NCBI RefSeq assembly: GCF_000003605.2
Contig: NW_003126910.1
Span: forward strand, 22,790 to 44,944
Origin: Saccoglossus kowalevskii
Taxonomy: Eukaryota; Hemichordata; Enteropneusta; Harrimaniidae
Direction of reading: 5' to 3'
DNA: 22,155 nucleotides
The notes below the pieces were generated by a model. It was not told the origin of the DNA and ran no database searches. It saw only the letters and a program-made list of their open reading frames with translations. Both the position numbers and the translations under genes were made by a program. Below, piece by piece: positions 1 through 11,759 of the stretch (the first letter of the stretch is position 1; the number at the start of each line of letters is the position of its first letter).

Positions 1-959
1 CCGATAATATTCCTTTCAATGTGTTACTTCGTCTATCAGTGGCTTACATTGTGAGATTGGTAGTAGGACCCGAGGCAATCTCTTGCGATGAAACTAACAA
101 AGGTGTTACATACAGAATACAGGAAGGACTCGAAAGTACTGGCTGTACCATAGTCTTTCTTATTCAGTATTATTTCTATATGGCCAGCTCAATTTGGTGG
201 GTGATTTTAACTTTAACTTGGTTTCTGGCCGCCGGCATGAAATGGGGCTACGAAGCCATTGCAGCGCATAGTAGCTATTTTCACCTAGTGGCGTGGGCTA
301 TACCGGCCGTGAAAACTATTGTAGTGCTTGTAATGAGAAGAGTAGATGGAGACGAATTGACTGGAATGTGCTATGTGGGGAATCAAGATTCTAAAGCGCT
401 GCTTGGATTTGTTTTAATCCCCCTTTTTTGTTATTTTATAATCGGCACCTCGTTCATCCTTGCCGGGTTTGTTTACTTGTTTCGCATTAGGAAGGTGATG
501 AAAATTGGTGGGAAGAACATAGAAAAACTGGAAAAACTAATGGTTCGCATTGGGGTATTTTCTGTGTTATACACGGTGCCAGCCACGTGTGTAATCGCTA
601 CGTACTTTTTCCAATACATTAACATGGAAGACTGGGAACATCAAGCAAAATACGAAAATGACTGTGTTGACGACCAGTGTTTGCTAGCGGAATCAATACC
701 AAATGTTCCCGTTTTAGTTGTAAAGATTTTCATGTTATTAGTCGTGGGAATTACCAGTGGTATGTGGATATGGAGCTCAAAAACTGTGAATTCGTGGCAA
801 AGATTTTTTAATAGGAGGTTTCATCGAAAGAAACAAATTACATTGAATTACAAGGTACCGATTGTACCGCATTCGCCGCCGAGATATTCACCGCCGAGAT
901 CCAAATATACTATTAGCCAAGGAAGCTACATACCCGCTGGTTACAACACCCCGGTCTAG
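1..959 (+). CDS. fzd9/10: Frizzled-9/10-like Wnt receptor, 3' part (TM2 to C-terminus), with an apparent 1-base deletion near base 36
   Basis: Frizzled proteins are seven-pass plasma-membrane receptors that bind Wnt through an N-terminal cysteine-rich domain and signal through Dishevelled. The ligand domain and TM1 lie upstream of the window. Seen, numbering from base 21: end of TM2 (about 6-16), ECL1 with C22, TM3 (about 42-70) with the [19 protein letters not shown] block, TM4 (about 86-105), ECL2 with DELTG and C117, TM5 (about 127-154), TM6 (about 177-198), ECL3 with C215 and C220, TM7 (about 229-251), then the Dishevelled-binding KTxxxW motif as KTVNSW (254-259, bases 780-797). The roughly 53-residue tail is basic, has two SPPR motifs, and ends in TPV, a class I PDZ-ligand pattern. 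[15 protein letters not shown], RRVxGDELTG and VLIPL favour Frizzled-9/10 over Frizzled-4. Bases 1-36 continue the family (PIIFLSMCY) in frame 1; from base 36 homology continues in frame 3. No intron is visible, and the stop is TAG at 957-959. Confidence 0.95.
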   Translation, partial: DNIPFNVLLRLSVAYIVRLVVGPEAISCDETNKGVTYRIQEGLESTGCTIVFLIQYYFYMASSIWWVILTLTWFLAAGMKWGYEAIAAHSSYFHLVAWAIPAVKTIVVLVMRRVDGDELTGMCYVGNQDSKALLGFVLIPLFCYFIIGTSFILAGFVYLFRIRKVMKIGGKNIEKLEKLMVRIGVFSVLYTVPATCVIATYFFQYINMEDWEHQAKYENDCVDDQCLLAESIPNVPVLVVKIFMLLVVGITSGMWIWSSKTVNSWQRFFNRRFHRKKQITLNYKVPIVPHSPPRYSPPRSKYTISQGSYIPAGYNTPV

Positions 960-992
960 GCAAAGAACGTTTATTCGTTAAAAATGAATAAA
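960..992 (+). promoter_or_regulatory. Proximal 3' UTR with AATAAA poly(A) signal candidate of the Frizzled gene
   Basis: The hexamer AATAAA lies at 987-992, only 28 bases after the TAG stop. If used it would give a very short 3' UTR. A second AATAAA at 1866-1871 would give a UTR of about 0.9 kb, more usual for a Frizzled gene. The sequence alone does not decide between them, and such hexamers are common in AT-rich DNA. Confidence 0.35.
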
Positions 993-2860
993 GAGACGAG
1001 GATAATGCCGGTCCAAGTTGTTGGAAATTTGACACCAGTCCCTGACTTTTAAGCTGGCAGAACTACCTAGCCTTGTGTGTGCTAGTGTTTGGTTAGACTG
1101 ACCTAGCCACTGTTCAAAGGCCGCATTGTTTGTCACAACATTTAGGCTGAGTAACCAACTGAGGCAGAATGGAACACGGAGGACACAAAGATGTTTTATG
1201 TATAAGAGAGATCACGTAAAACGTCAGCATATCAGCTAAAGTCTCGGCATTGAGTCTTTACAGCTGTTTTGTTTTACAAAAGAAGGCAGCTTTCAGCCTA
1301 AGATAGCGATATTCATGGCTTTGACTTGGACTACAGTGACTAAATAATAAGGAACACTGGACTGAAAAGCTTTCTGATTAGTGACTGTGTGTCAATACAG
1401 AGTTAATAGTTAAACATGCTAACTGGTTACTTTGCGATAAAATATGGCGTATTGCCGTGGTGGAAACATCAAAACACTACTTAAATATCTGCCACTACTA
1501 GTTTTCTATAACATATGTCAGAAATGACCAGTTGTATGGCGTCAATTTAACTTTCAACTGTTGTTAAGTTTTTATGCGAACTTTTTGCATATCCGTCGAT
1601 TTGACCTTATTGTTGAGCCTTTCAGCTATTTTTATAGCCTGTTTTATAGCCCAATGGCGTTTATTTGCACTGTTCAACCAGTCAAGTACACCGTGTTATA
1701 TTGTACAAAAATCTGACTTTTTCTTGTTTTTAAATCAAAACGATGTTAAATAGTTGATATATGTTCTATTTTCAGGTATCTTTCAAACAAAAAGTATTGT
1801 GAAAGGTTTTTTGGTTGAATGAGTTGGCTGTGACGCGTTTATTTGATGCATGGCCAAACACATGCAATAAACTGACCAGCACGTAATTTAAAGCTCTGTC
1901 CAAAATGTCTTTTTTTTCATAAATAGTTGCCTTCCATGTCTTCTCTATTTATCTAAATCTGTTTTACAAACTAATTCCATTCTCTTTCGTCAAATGCCTC
2001 CTTCTGTATTCGCTGACAGATTTAAATTTTTTGGTTGATGGGCGAGTGTCAGTGGGGCATATGAGGTCACGACGAGTATTTTTCTCGTCGGTACTCGTAT
2101 ATTGCCATCACTTGGGAAACGCCGGAGAGCCAAGACGACAAATTGTTAAATTAAAAGCGAGGTAAAGTGAATTGTTTTCCTGTAGCAAACGGGGTTTGGA
2201 AGACAGCTTTAGCAATTAGATTACCCTGCTACGCACTGAAAGCCCTTAAAATCGACAACTTGATATAGTTGCTTAATCGGAATACATTGGGTGTTGAGAC
2301 ACGTTATGTTGCTTGAGTTCTGTGCTTTTAAGTCTGGCTGCAGCCTCTATGATCCACTGGGGAGAACTCATTGACGCCTCAATATCGAATCTCTTCTCTT
2401 TTGCATTGTCTCATAAACTCGACAAACCATTTCAAGTAGATACTGGGCTTGAAAAAATAATAATGAAATTTAGAACTACAGTGAACACATAATTATAAAT
2501 AAGTCCGGTTTTATAAAGCGTAAAATCAATGAACTTGATGTTGTCATAAGAGCCAGCAACGCGGCCTTTACGGAACGCATTCGAATTGTTTTACAATTTC
2601 AAGCCTGTTAGACTGTAAACATTTTAGTGTATCTGGTCGATACTCCCTCGGTGTGTACGCGTTGGATTATGTGATTTCGGTGGGCACAGACTGACGCATG
2701 ATACGATGTACAGAGCATGCGCTTAGAAATACTGCTACGTACTATTAATTCGATTGGTATTGTTAATGTTAATGACAAATCATAATCCAGTGTATATGAA
2801 TATTCAGTACCCGTCCTAACTACCATACTTCGCCATATAGATTGCCGGTGAATTGACTCG
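993..2860. other. Non-coding 3' flank of the Frizzled gene, possibly including its long 3' UTR
   Basis: No ORF here resembles a known protein and none exceeds about 70 codons. AT-rich single-copy-looking sequence with T-runs. It includes an AATAAA at 1866-1871 and a perfect 7-bp stem with a 7-base loop at 2070-2090 (CGACGAG / CTCGTCG). The short minus-strand ORF around 2608-2826 has no recognisable domain. Confidence 0.5.
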
Positions 2861-2947
2861 GAGTATAGTCCTGTATTATGATCTCCGTATTGGCCGCCGC
2901 GGATGATCCATGGTTAATGAAGGAGGGCAACAGACAGGATTATACTC
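2861..2947. repeat. Inverted repeat with 14-bp arms and 59-base loop
   Basis: The left arm GAGTATAGTCCTGT (2861-2874) pairs with the right arm ACAGGATTATACTC (2934-2947). The single mismatch would be a G.U pair in plus-strand RNA. The loop is locally GC-rich (GGCCGCCGCGG). It could be a decayed MITE end pair, an RNA hairpin or chance; no flanking direct repeat was seen. Confidence 0.4.
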
Positions 2948-5245
2948 GGGGTTACCGCTTCAGCCGGTGCGTCGACAATATGCACCGATACCCACCGCTT
3001 CAACGCGCACAATTATGAGGTTTTAATTATTTATTTCAAATGTGAGCTATAATGGTTGCAGGTGTGACTAGAGAGACAAATAGGAATTGCATAATAAGTA
3101 TTTGTAAGAAAAACAATATATAACACCCGGTAAAACATGTTCGAACTATCCACTCCAATGGAATTAATAACGGATACGTAATAAGTGAAAGTGTGGGGCA
3201 TAATGCAAATTCCAAACCTTCTAAATCTAATGTTATTCCATTGTGATGTCCTCGATAATTTTCGTGACAATTGTTACAATAAAACTGTACTGAGAATTCC
3301 TAAATTTTCGCGTAGTTGTTGGGGGTTGTGTCAAACTTAAAATGGAATTTCTACATCAGAATGTTTGTATTTTATCTCAAATTCGACCTGGCTTACCCGC
3401 AGTACGAGTTTGTTTTAAACTCGCTGTATTATCTTTAAGGTCATACTCATTAATGCAATACGTTGTCTCGTTAAATTGTAACCAAACTACGGAATTATAT
3501 TAACTGCGCATGCTCATGGCCTAAAATAATCTGGACTGTACCCGGTTACCATACAAGATAGTTACTAATTGCCCCCAAGTGTAATCGCAACACCTGTACA
3601 TTCCGAAAAATTCAACTATCCAGTTTCAGTTGACGCTTTATGATTCATATTGCTTTCAGTTATTCATTATTCGTCCACAATATTACTTGTAAATTATCCT
3701 CTTCTGAAAATACATGTTCGACCATTGATCCGCTTAATATTTGCTACAGTATAGGGCCGTTTGACCTTTGACCTCTAAGTGTTCGTTACAATACTTATCT
3801 GGCAATTATTTTTATTAGGACTTTAATATTTTTTTATTGTTTTGGTTACTGTATCCATCATTGGTAGGAAAATATTATTCTTGTCGGAAAAAAACGTGTA
3901 CTGGAAAATTTTGGCCTGAACGATTCCTGTATGTTGAGTTGGCAGCGTACGAGGATGTCGCTGTATTTATTAACGTTCGAGGATGTCTGTTTTTTATGAG
4001 ACCAGTAACCTTCGGGTTTTATTGTGTGTCACATGCTAGTTGTGTATGATGTCATCCTTGACTCACATTAAACGGATACATTATCATCGTTTGTTTAACA
4101 TACACAATTTATATTAATGCCAAGAAAGTTTGAGTTGAAAATATTAATATTTTTAATTGTGTCAGTATTATAATTAGAAAGTTAATTATTACAGATATTA
4201 ATTATTATTATCTTCATCAGAATGGAAATAATGTAAACTTGATCTGAGTCAATTTCGCGTGTACTGAACTTAGACCGAAGAAAAGGCGAATTTGAATAAT
4301 TGTAGATATAACAATCGCACTACTAATAATATATGCCCGTAAGCTTAAATAAGTTTAATGTGTTTTTTTAAATCAAAATTTTATATTGTTTCATTTTTAA
4401 GCTTATTATTTATAGGCAGTCGACATTTCTCGACACGGCGATCTCGTCGGAGATATTATGTGTATTAAATGTGTAACTTAGTTCTGTATCTCAAGCAGTG
4501 GAAATAACGGAAATTTACGATTTGCATTCTTTTACGACCTTTTTTTTACGACTCCATCTTTCATTTACAACCTTCATTTTAGCGAATTGACATTTTGGGC
4601 AAGGTTTTACGACATCGTTACGCAGGAATGTATTTTACGTGTTGTTTGTGTCTGGATTTCGGGAAGAGAACTCACAAATTTAGATGCGATATGCTGATTC
4701 GTGGCAAGTACGTGATGTAATAATGTTTAGCATTGCGAGTACGTGAAGACAATAAATCAGTACTGATATATACTGCATATGACGCTGAAGACTTCCCGCT
4801 GAACGAAACACTTCCTTAGACTCCTTGAATGTCCAGTCCCGCCCAAATGAATGACACCTCCATAAACAGCCAGAAAGACAATCTCCAAACAGGAGTAACA
4901 TGTTACGGACAATAGCTATGAACGCAAACATATTGCGATTGTGAGTCGTTTTTGAGACAACATCACTCTAAAACAAAGTGAATGTGTCAAGTACTCGTTG
5001 CAAACTCACGTGCCCCCACAGAGTGCTTTTCTACGCAGAGAAAAGGTTTATCAAATAGCACACACACATGTATTTTTTACTTGTGGATGTAGTCGTAACT
5101 GACTGTTTTAATGACTTGTGGTTCTACCACGTGGCTATCTCGGACGAAATTAGCTTCGTTCAATGCAAATTAACTCAGTTAATTTTCGGTTTTCATTAAC
5201 TCAGGTTATGTGTTAGTGTCCGGAGAATTGTATGCAATGAAAATG

Positions 5246-5253
5246 TGACGTCA
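5246..5253. promoter_or_regulatory. Full CRE palindrome (TGACGTCA)
   Basis: An exact match to the 8-bp CREB/ATF consensus. It is one of three full palindromes in this window (also 8936-8943 and 20373-20380). No promoter is recognisable beside it, so function is only possible. Confidence 0.3.
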
Positions 5254-7778
5254 AACTCGACAGCCCAGACAGACATAATGTCGTATAATTTACTAATTAT
5301 ATCGGAAATACATCTTTTGAATTGTTAATTTCTGGAATGAGATCACTGACCCTGTGCTGTAATGACCATTAAAGTCAGACTCTTTTGCAAAGCATGACAA
5401 TGAGATTTTTCTGAGAAAACTTGAAAATGGACAGTTGTAAATTGTGTGTGATACAACGCGTATGAACACACCACGTTGGCGACTGGATGTTGCGATGAGT
5501 TGGCGAGCATTTGAAAACACATCATTACTATCATCATACCTTCTATGCTACCAGTAACTGTGCATGCCTATTGTAATCATAGCATTTATGAAGTGTTACT
5601 GAGTTGATATTATTGACTGTTATAATTTATATTGACAAACTTGTACGCAGGTAATTGATAAGATTTCAACAGTCCGCGAAAGTCGAGTTCTTTGAACAGC
5701 TCGCGACATAGTTGTAGACACGGCACCAAATATAGTCACTTTTTCGGTAGAGAATATTCGCTTCAAATTAACGACATGAACTACTTCATAATTCAACAAC
5801 ATTGTGTAAATATGTTGACATACAATGTATAATATTCAGTACACGTACTTAAATCCATGACTATTTAGAGTGAACGCCCCGTTACAATAATAACAACATC
5901 GTTGCGAACATAGGAGAGGTTTGGTTGACCCCGAAGTTCAGATTTGAGTATAAAACTATTGTAGCGTTTACCCCAGAGATATGTCTACACGGCAATTGTG
6001 TTGGCATCCCTGCAGCTGAGCCGAGACAAATCTAAGTGGGATTTGTTTGTAACGCCCTGAGAGGTGGCTTAAGTCCTACAAAGAAATAGTACTCAGTCAG
6101 ATCTTCTATTTCAGTACCGTAGTTAATACCCACCAACTTGCAAGCTACACACTTCATATCGAAAATTCGCGCCAAAAATCTTGTACCAGTACCAGTCGTT
6201 ATTTTGTATGATTTTTACTGTTGTTGAATAATCCGATGTAATTTACTAATAATGCAAACAAAAATCGAACCTTGCTTTGGCTCAGAGCAATAATTCCGTA
6301 TTGGAATATACGAGAATGGCTGACACCCGTCTCAATGATGACTGTTTCCCGCCATGAAGCGATTTTACGTCACTTGACCCGCTTTGCTATCTGACTAGAA
6401 TTATTTGCCATCTATCAAAATGTGCAACTATACTATACAAATTACAATTATACTATACAGCGGTTTGAACTTGTTAAAATAAACTTATTATTAAAATAGT
6501 AATTCATATTTTCCAGACGCTGGTGAAATAAGGTACTGCTAGTATTGTAAATTGAAATAGTTTAAGTACGAAACCATTAGGGTATTCTCATTCTGCCAGT
6601 CAGTTATATTGATATTATCATGTTTTGTTAGTACAGTAGCTGGATTTCACTCCGTCCTATCTAGTAGGTCACCGGGTAATTAAAACAATCACTCCACTTT
6701 TAACCCCACAAAAGCGTACATGCATACACCCACCACAGTATATTGTCAATCTTTTAAACGAAATTTTTTATACCGACATCAAAATAATATAAACATGTTT
6801 AAAATACCAAGGGCACTGGATACCTGCGTTCTCTTAACAACATAATTCAAATCAAATCAACATTTGTTTTGGCTACTTATTGATACTGAGGAAACACTAT
6901 CTATGCCGGGTAGGGCTATACTGATAAAACAGAGCCCTGACATCGATATCACCAGAACTCACACACCACTCTGTTGACTGTTGTGATAATAATCCACTGA
7001 AAACTAAACATTTTTTCTTTGCCCAAAATATTGAAATTTATTCAGCTTGACAAATACGACAAGTTTTACAACATGTCTGGTGCGTCAAATAATCGCATGG
7101 ATGTATGCGGCGGACGGCCTCCAAACACGTTTATTTATCTATGAGCGTACCATGAACCACAGTACACTCGGTGCCATGCCATTAAGCATTGTAAATTATC
7201 CCAAAATGTCACGGCCTTCCATTATTTTAAGTTCTTCTCAGTTCTCCAACAAGCTATACTCTTTAGTCCGGTATTTTAGACTAAACTGGATACTGCGCCA
7301 AATAAATAACGATTTGTGCTTTGTCATTGGAAAGGTGAGAGCACTGGTCGATTCTAGACAGTCAGAGTGTCAAACTATATCTCGCATGTCTTAGCACTCT
7401 TTTATAACGTGAGTTCATGTTTGGTATGTTGAATTCCAAACATACATAACCAGTTTGGATGTTTTTGTTGATTTCAGCAACAGGTGATAGTCATCTGTGA
7501 GGGATAAAGTAGTGGGCGAGTTCGCTTATTACACGCACCGTATACTTTTCTAATAAAGGAAAATGAAACAATGTTTCAAGTGTGTCTGGTGTCTGGTGGT
7601 AAAAATTGGTAAATTAAAATACTGTAACACTAATCTCATCCATTTTAATACAAACACTATATGTTCTGTAATACTTCATGAAATTCAAGAATGACTCAAC
7701 TTTAGATGCGTTACGCCCACCCAACCCCTACCCATGCACGTTACCCTGCCCTCCATACGATAGACTAACATTGATGAG

Positions 7779-7789
7779 CCCCCCCCCCC
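7779..7789 (+). repeat. C11 homopolymer
   Basis: Eleven consecutive C on the plus strand within a C-rich, A/C-biased stretch (about 7708-7808). A simple-sequence tract prone to length errors. Confidence 0.8.
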
Positions 7790-8151
7790 ACCTTCCCACA
7801 CACGCACGGCTACGATGAAATAGATTGTCACCGTGGGAAGTATGGATTGACCAAACTTGTTTCTGAACTTTGACTTCTTCATGAACGCACTCGAAACAAA
7901 AAAATGCCTACTGTTTGTTTGTTTTTAGCTGATTGTGATAACTCAGGCTGTAAAATGTCCAGGTGACTTTTTTAAATGTCCGTATGTATTAATGAAGCAT
8001 ACAGTTGTAACCAGACTTGATCACGTGATGGGCGAGGTTTATGTAAATGATGATAAATAATACCAATTACTGATTTACACGAGTTCGTCGTACTTATTTG
8101 AGTGTCAATGTTGTCGAATGTTATGCACAGAAATCCCAATATTCTATCGGT

Positions 8152-8331
8152 ACAACAAACCCATTCCCTTCGTCTTTAAATATTTATGAATTTCAATTGG
8201 GGTTAAATCAAACAGCCGATCAATATGCGCAGTGTGCTATGACGTCGCGTTAAAATGTTATTTCATCGGCAATCAGTTTTAATTGTAAAATTTATAAATA
8301 TTTATCAAAATGAAGGGAATGGGTTTGTTGT
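8152..8331. mobile_element. 180-bp near-palindrome, MITE- or foldback-like
   Basis: The outer arms are clear: ACAACAAACCCATTCCCTTC at 8152-8171 has its exact reverse complement at 8312-8331. Inside, AAATATTTAT and CAATT are mirrored, and the innermost pair is GCCGAT (8215-8220) with ATCGGC (8265-8270), leaving about 44 bases unpaired. Arms of about 69 bp with small indels are typical of short palindromic MITEs. No convincing target-site duplication was seen, so a non-transposon origin remains possible. A 68-codon ORF starting at 8255 overlaps the right arm and is regarded as spurious. Confidence 0.6.
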
Positions 8332-8935
8332 GACGTTAATACTTATCATATACATATATTTGATTGCAAACAATGTTTTATTTTATATTCAAGAAAAGGA
8401 CCTATTGCCTGAAACGTATGGTTCTATTTTGAATAATAGTTGGTCTATGATCACCAATTAATATTTTTTTATAAATAAATAAATAAATATTCACGTGGGT
8501 TTTTTGTAGACTTGGTCTAGTCTAGTAGCTGTTGTATAACATATAGTTGGGTTCGTGATATTATTAGTGTATGGCATATCACATGCACTGTCCATCTAAA
8601 TGTGGTCGTTGTCAAAACGTGCATCTGAAATTAAAACTATATATAACATATGCTCAGCTTAGATTCAAATATTGACTGTGTGTAATTTCCAGTGACAACG
8701 CATCAAAAATTCCACTGTGTGAATATTCAATACAGAGTCAATATTATGCGAATACTTTCTCCAATAACTCCCAGCAGTCAAAGTAAAGGGGGACGGTTCC
8801 AGGTTGGTAATACGAGGCATTTTAAACATTGTTGAAATCATGTTAGATATACAGTACGCTGACACGACGGCTTGGGCATGACCTTGATCAGTGAAGCTCT
8901 AAGCGGAAACTGTAGTCATATTTATGATAGTTCTG

Positions 8936-8943
8936 TGACGTCA
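8936..8943. promoter_or_regulatory. Full CRE palindrome (TGACGTCA)
   Basis: An exact CREB/ATF consensus match flanked by T/ATCACAG sequence. No adjacent gene start is visible, and the assignment rests on the motif alone. Confidence 0.3.
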
Positions 8944-9619
8944 CATATCACAGTGTACCTAAGGTCGTCGCTGTATAATTTCCGTTTATTGTATGATTCT
9001 CGTCATAGTTTCCGTTAAATTGCGATATATCACAGTAAAACATTTTAATTAACACCATAAATTTTAATTCGATTAAAATTACATTCGAAGATTCTTGTTT
9101 TAAAATCATAAATTGTTAAACCTGACGTCCCACAATTCCGTAGTGCATCCCATGTATTAGTAATCTCTCCTTTAACGTATTCAACTTCAAGTTGTTTTTA
9201 TTTATTTTAATAATTTCGGTCACGTCTCCGTCTTTCTTTCGGTTTTTGCACTGTCGTGTCGGGCAACAGTGTGCAATTGTGGTGGTTAACTTAGCTACTG
9301 TAAAAAAAAGTCACGTGATTGAGATAAACGCGCAGCGTCTCCACGCAACGACGGAATGCCAACCCAAAATAAACACTACTTGGACATTCCTGTGTAGTTC
9401 AATGAGTTGACTGAAATATACACGTAGATTTATGAAACAAGAACATCTCTATGTCTCTATATGACGTTTCAAAAAAACGTGGGTGTCAATTATCTCTGCA
9501 GAGCTTTTTTTGTAATGACGACGCCTATTTATGTCCATACTTCAATATCAAACAGTGGACAGTGAAGAATGTAAGTATTTTGAATTTGTAAAATAAAATG
9601 ACAACACGTCTCAGAAAGC

Positions 9620-9637
9620 AACCAACCAACCAACCAA
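9620..9637 (+). repeat. (ACCA)n tetranucleotide microsatellite
   Basis: Four and a half perfect copies of a CCAA-type unit. Confidence 0.85.
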
Positions 9638-9780
9638 TACTTATCTTCCAGATTACAATTACATGAAACAAAAACAAACAAAAAAGTTGTCAGTTTCTTA
9701 TTTATAATCTGATGAGGCATTTGTCTTTCACCCCACGTAACTTGTTGCAATATCTTGATAAAGCGGGAGTATCGTAACCT

Positions 9781-9960
9781 ACGCATGCGTCAGATGGCCC
9801 ATCGCGTGTCATTGTTTTACAACAAGCGTCTACCCATGAGCCTTTGCGTTTTAGCGTGTGTTGTTAACGTCGCTTGAGACTCAATTTCTGCGCGTGCGCA
9901 GATGACGATCCTCCGCTTTAAGTTTGTGTCGCACACATCAACGCCAATGTGTTATAACAG
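9781..9960. promoter_or_regulatory. CpG-richer patch with NRF-1-type palindrome, promoter candidate
   Basis: TGCGCGTGCGCA at 9889-9900 matches the NRF-1 consensus YGCGCAYGCGCR on the minus strand. The flanking TC and GA extend the inverted symmetry. The 10-bp palindrome ACGCATGCGT lies at 9781-9790. CpG dinucleotides are clearly denser across 9781-9945 than in the flanks. NRF-1 sites are typical of broad housekeeping promoters in animals. Orientation and the gene served are unknown; no first exon is recognised on either side. Confidence 0.35.
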
Positions 9961-11208
9961 TATTATTGTTTGCTTAGTGAAGTATCATTGTAGTACTACG
10001 AAGACGGACAACGTCTTTGTTCTTCGGAGCTATATGTATTAACACATCGTACCTGTGGTTAATTATATATTATGTGTCAGCCGTAAACAAAATATCTCGT
10101 ACCTGTAGGTGACCGTATCCTGACAAAATAAATGCAGAGGAAAAATACAAAAATTGTATATTATTGTTATGTGTTATTATTGTTATTATCATTACATTTA
10201 TAGATATCGATACGATGTAAGTTAAGCCATGTATTGTGGAATTACCATGATGCATCTCACTGAACACATGTTAATTAATATTTACATAACAGTCTATTGT
10301 TTTGTTTCCAAAGAAAGTTGTGTACATACTAATCGAGGTGCATTGTGGAAGTGACGCTATGTTTTCATTTATAATATAACCATAGCTAATTATTAAAGTT
10401 AATTTTTCCACTCATTCTATCAATTATTATAATGTTGATATGATTACAGCCTTGATTTAAATCACCAGACGTCACACAACGCGGTTGAATTTTATGTAAA
10501 AAACATAGTATTTCACACGTGGTGTATAACACGATAAATTTTTATCATAAATTGTAAAATTAATAACGTCGAAGGGGTTATGTGATCGAAGTCCAATTTT
10601 TTTCATTTTATTTCTATAATTAGCTTATTCTTTACATTATTTTTTCTCTCTGCGTAGTGCAATATTATTACAATTTATTGCTTACTTTGCTTTTGTACCA
10701 CGACTGTCTTCAATTGAATTGGCCAGTCGGCCGCGGGCGTTCTAAAGTTTCCGTGATTATATGCCGTAACATGGTTAGGACATGATGGTTTAGAAAATCA
10801 CGATAACTCAACATATGCAACAAATTCAGCTACGTGTATTCCCGGCAACAATTTGATTGACCAAAGCTTCCAGAAATGTACCACCAGTTGAATAATGGTC
10901 ACGTGACGGACACAGCATATGATCCACGAGCGCGAAGCAAGAGTGGTGTCTGTGCCGTAGCTTTAAGTGACTATGATTTAACCAATTCGTTGCACGGCTG
11001 TCGCGAATTAGGATGTTCCGGACAGTTAAATAGTTGGTGGGACTATGCGAAGCTTAATCCGTAGTCGTATTGTCGCATAGTCAGCGTTCTCGGTGCTTTG
11101 ATCTCATATACCATATCATAACCAGATTACGGCCTATAATCACGGACATTAAAGATAGTCGTAGTATAACTATAACATGGTTTAACCAGCAACCATCTGA
11201 TAATATAG
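9961..11208. other. Non-coding AT-rich stretch
   Basis: No recognisable gene. It contains the 10-bp palindromic E-box GTCACGTGAC at 10898-10907, another CACGTG at 10516-10521, and a small ORF (10876-11064) without known features. Confidence 0.5.
10898..10907. promoter_or_regulatory. Palindromic extended E-box (GTCACGTGAC)
   Basis: An exact 10-bp match to the extended E-box preferred by USF- and MITF/TFE-type bHLH-zip factors in animals. Occupancy cannot be judged from sequence. Confidence 0.3.
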
Positions 11209-11240
11209 TTATTATTATTATTATTATCATCATCATAATA
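11209..11240 (+). repeat. (ATT/ATC)n trinucleotide microsatellite
   Basis: ATT units run into ATC units with one interruption. The run produces poly-isoleucine in an ORF at 11070-11261, which is therefore not credible as a gene. Confidence 0.85.
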
Positions 11241-11468
11241 AAGCGCGTCATAATTATGTAATATAAAAAACGTATAACTATATCGTATATGTGTTGTACA
11301 CCATTAATTGTAATCGTATCCTAGATTTGATATTGATTCAAGTAGAGTAACGTTAAATAGGATATCTATAACTCATTACTAGTACTTCTAATGAGATATG
11401 CCCCTCCCCCTCTACTTCATTTTTGCAGCAGACAGGACACTGTTTGTTTATGACGTCTAAATACGGTG
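11241..11468. other. Left flank of the long inverted repeat
   Basis: AT-rich, with a C/T tract near 11402-11412. No gene seen. The bases just outside the arm (ACGGTG) weakly mirror those outside the right arm (TTTTACCGT), suggesting the symmetry once extended a little further. Confidence 0.4.
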
Positions 11469-11759
11469 TCTAATCTAATCATGTACTGCTGGGTAACATA
11501 AATGTGGAAACTCGCGTGGTGACGCCCTATGTTGCCTAACATAACATGTCAACAATTAGTATCGTCTCATTCTGTGGAATATACTATGACGACATTACTA
11601 GTATCTTCACAAGATCTGAGGCAGAAATGTGATGCAGTACGTTAAGCAAGTCTGTAAAATAATTCAGAGAATGGAACAGAAAAATGGAATTAATGTTGGG
11701 TAAAGTATCAGCAGCCTATTCAACTGACCGCGTATAACCGCAGACATTAGCAGTCTCCA
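11469..11759 (+). repeat. Left arm of the long inverted repeat (291 bp)
   Basis: It starts TCTAATCTAATCATGT and ends AGCAGTCTCCA. The arm is the reverse complement of 16457-16747 apart from seven substitutions. Equal length without gaps implies recent origin or sequence correction between arms. It has no coding potential in either orientation. Confidence 0.9.

Larger units (their letters stand above)
2948..8151. other. Long non-coding stretch, no gene identified
   Basis: I looked on both strands and found only short ORFs (at most 115 codons, 7047-7394, no recognisable domain). Small items: a full CRE palindrome TGACGTCA at 5246-5253, POU octamers at 3203-3210 and 4520-4527 and 5163-5170, CACGTG at 5007-5012 and 5128-5133, and an 11-base C tract at 7779-7789. 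It may be intergenic or an intron of a gene outside the window. Confidence 0.5.
8332..9780. other. Non-coding stretch, no gene identified
   Basis: Only short ORFs without recognisable domains. It holds an (AAAT)n tract near 8469-8489, a full CRE palindrome (8936-8943), CACGTG at 8492-8497 and 9312-9317, and an (ACCA)n tract at 9620-9637. Confidence 0.5.

Noticed and set aside
25-45. Programmed ribosomal frameshift in the Frizzled gene
   Set aside because: No slippery heptamer is visible, and Frizzled genes are not known to use frameshifting. A missing base is simpler.
7047-7394. 115-codon plus-strand ORF
   Set aside because: It needs a non-ATG start, has no recognisable domain, and its composition matches the surrounding AT-rich DNA.
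11070-11261. 63-codon ORF ending in poly-isoleucine
   Set aside because: The isoleucine run is simply the ATT/ATC microsatellite.
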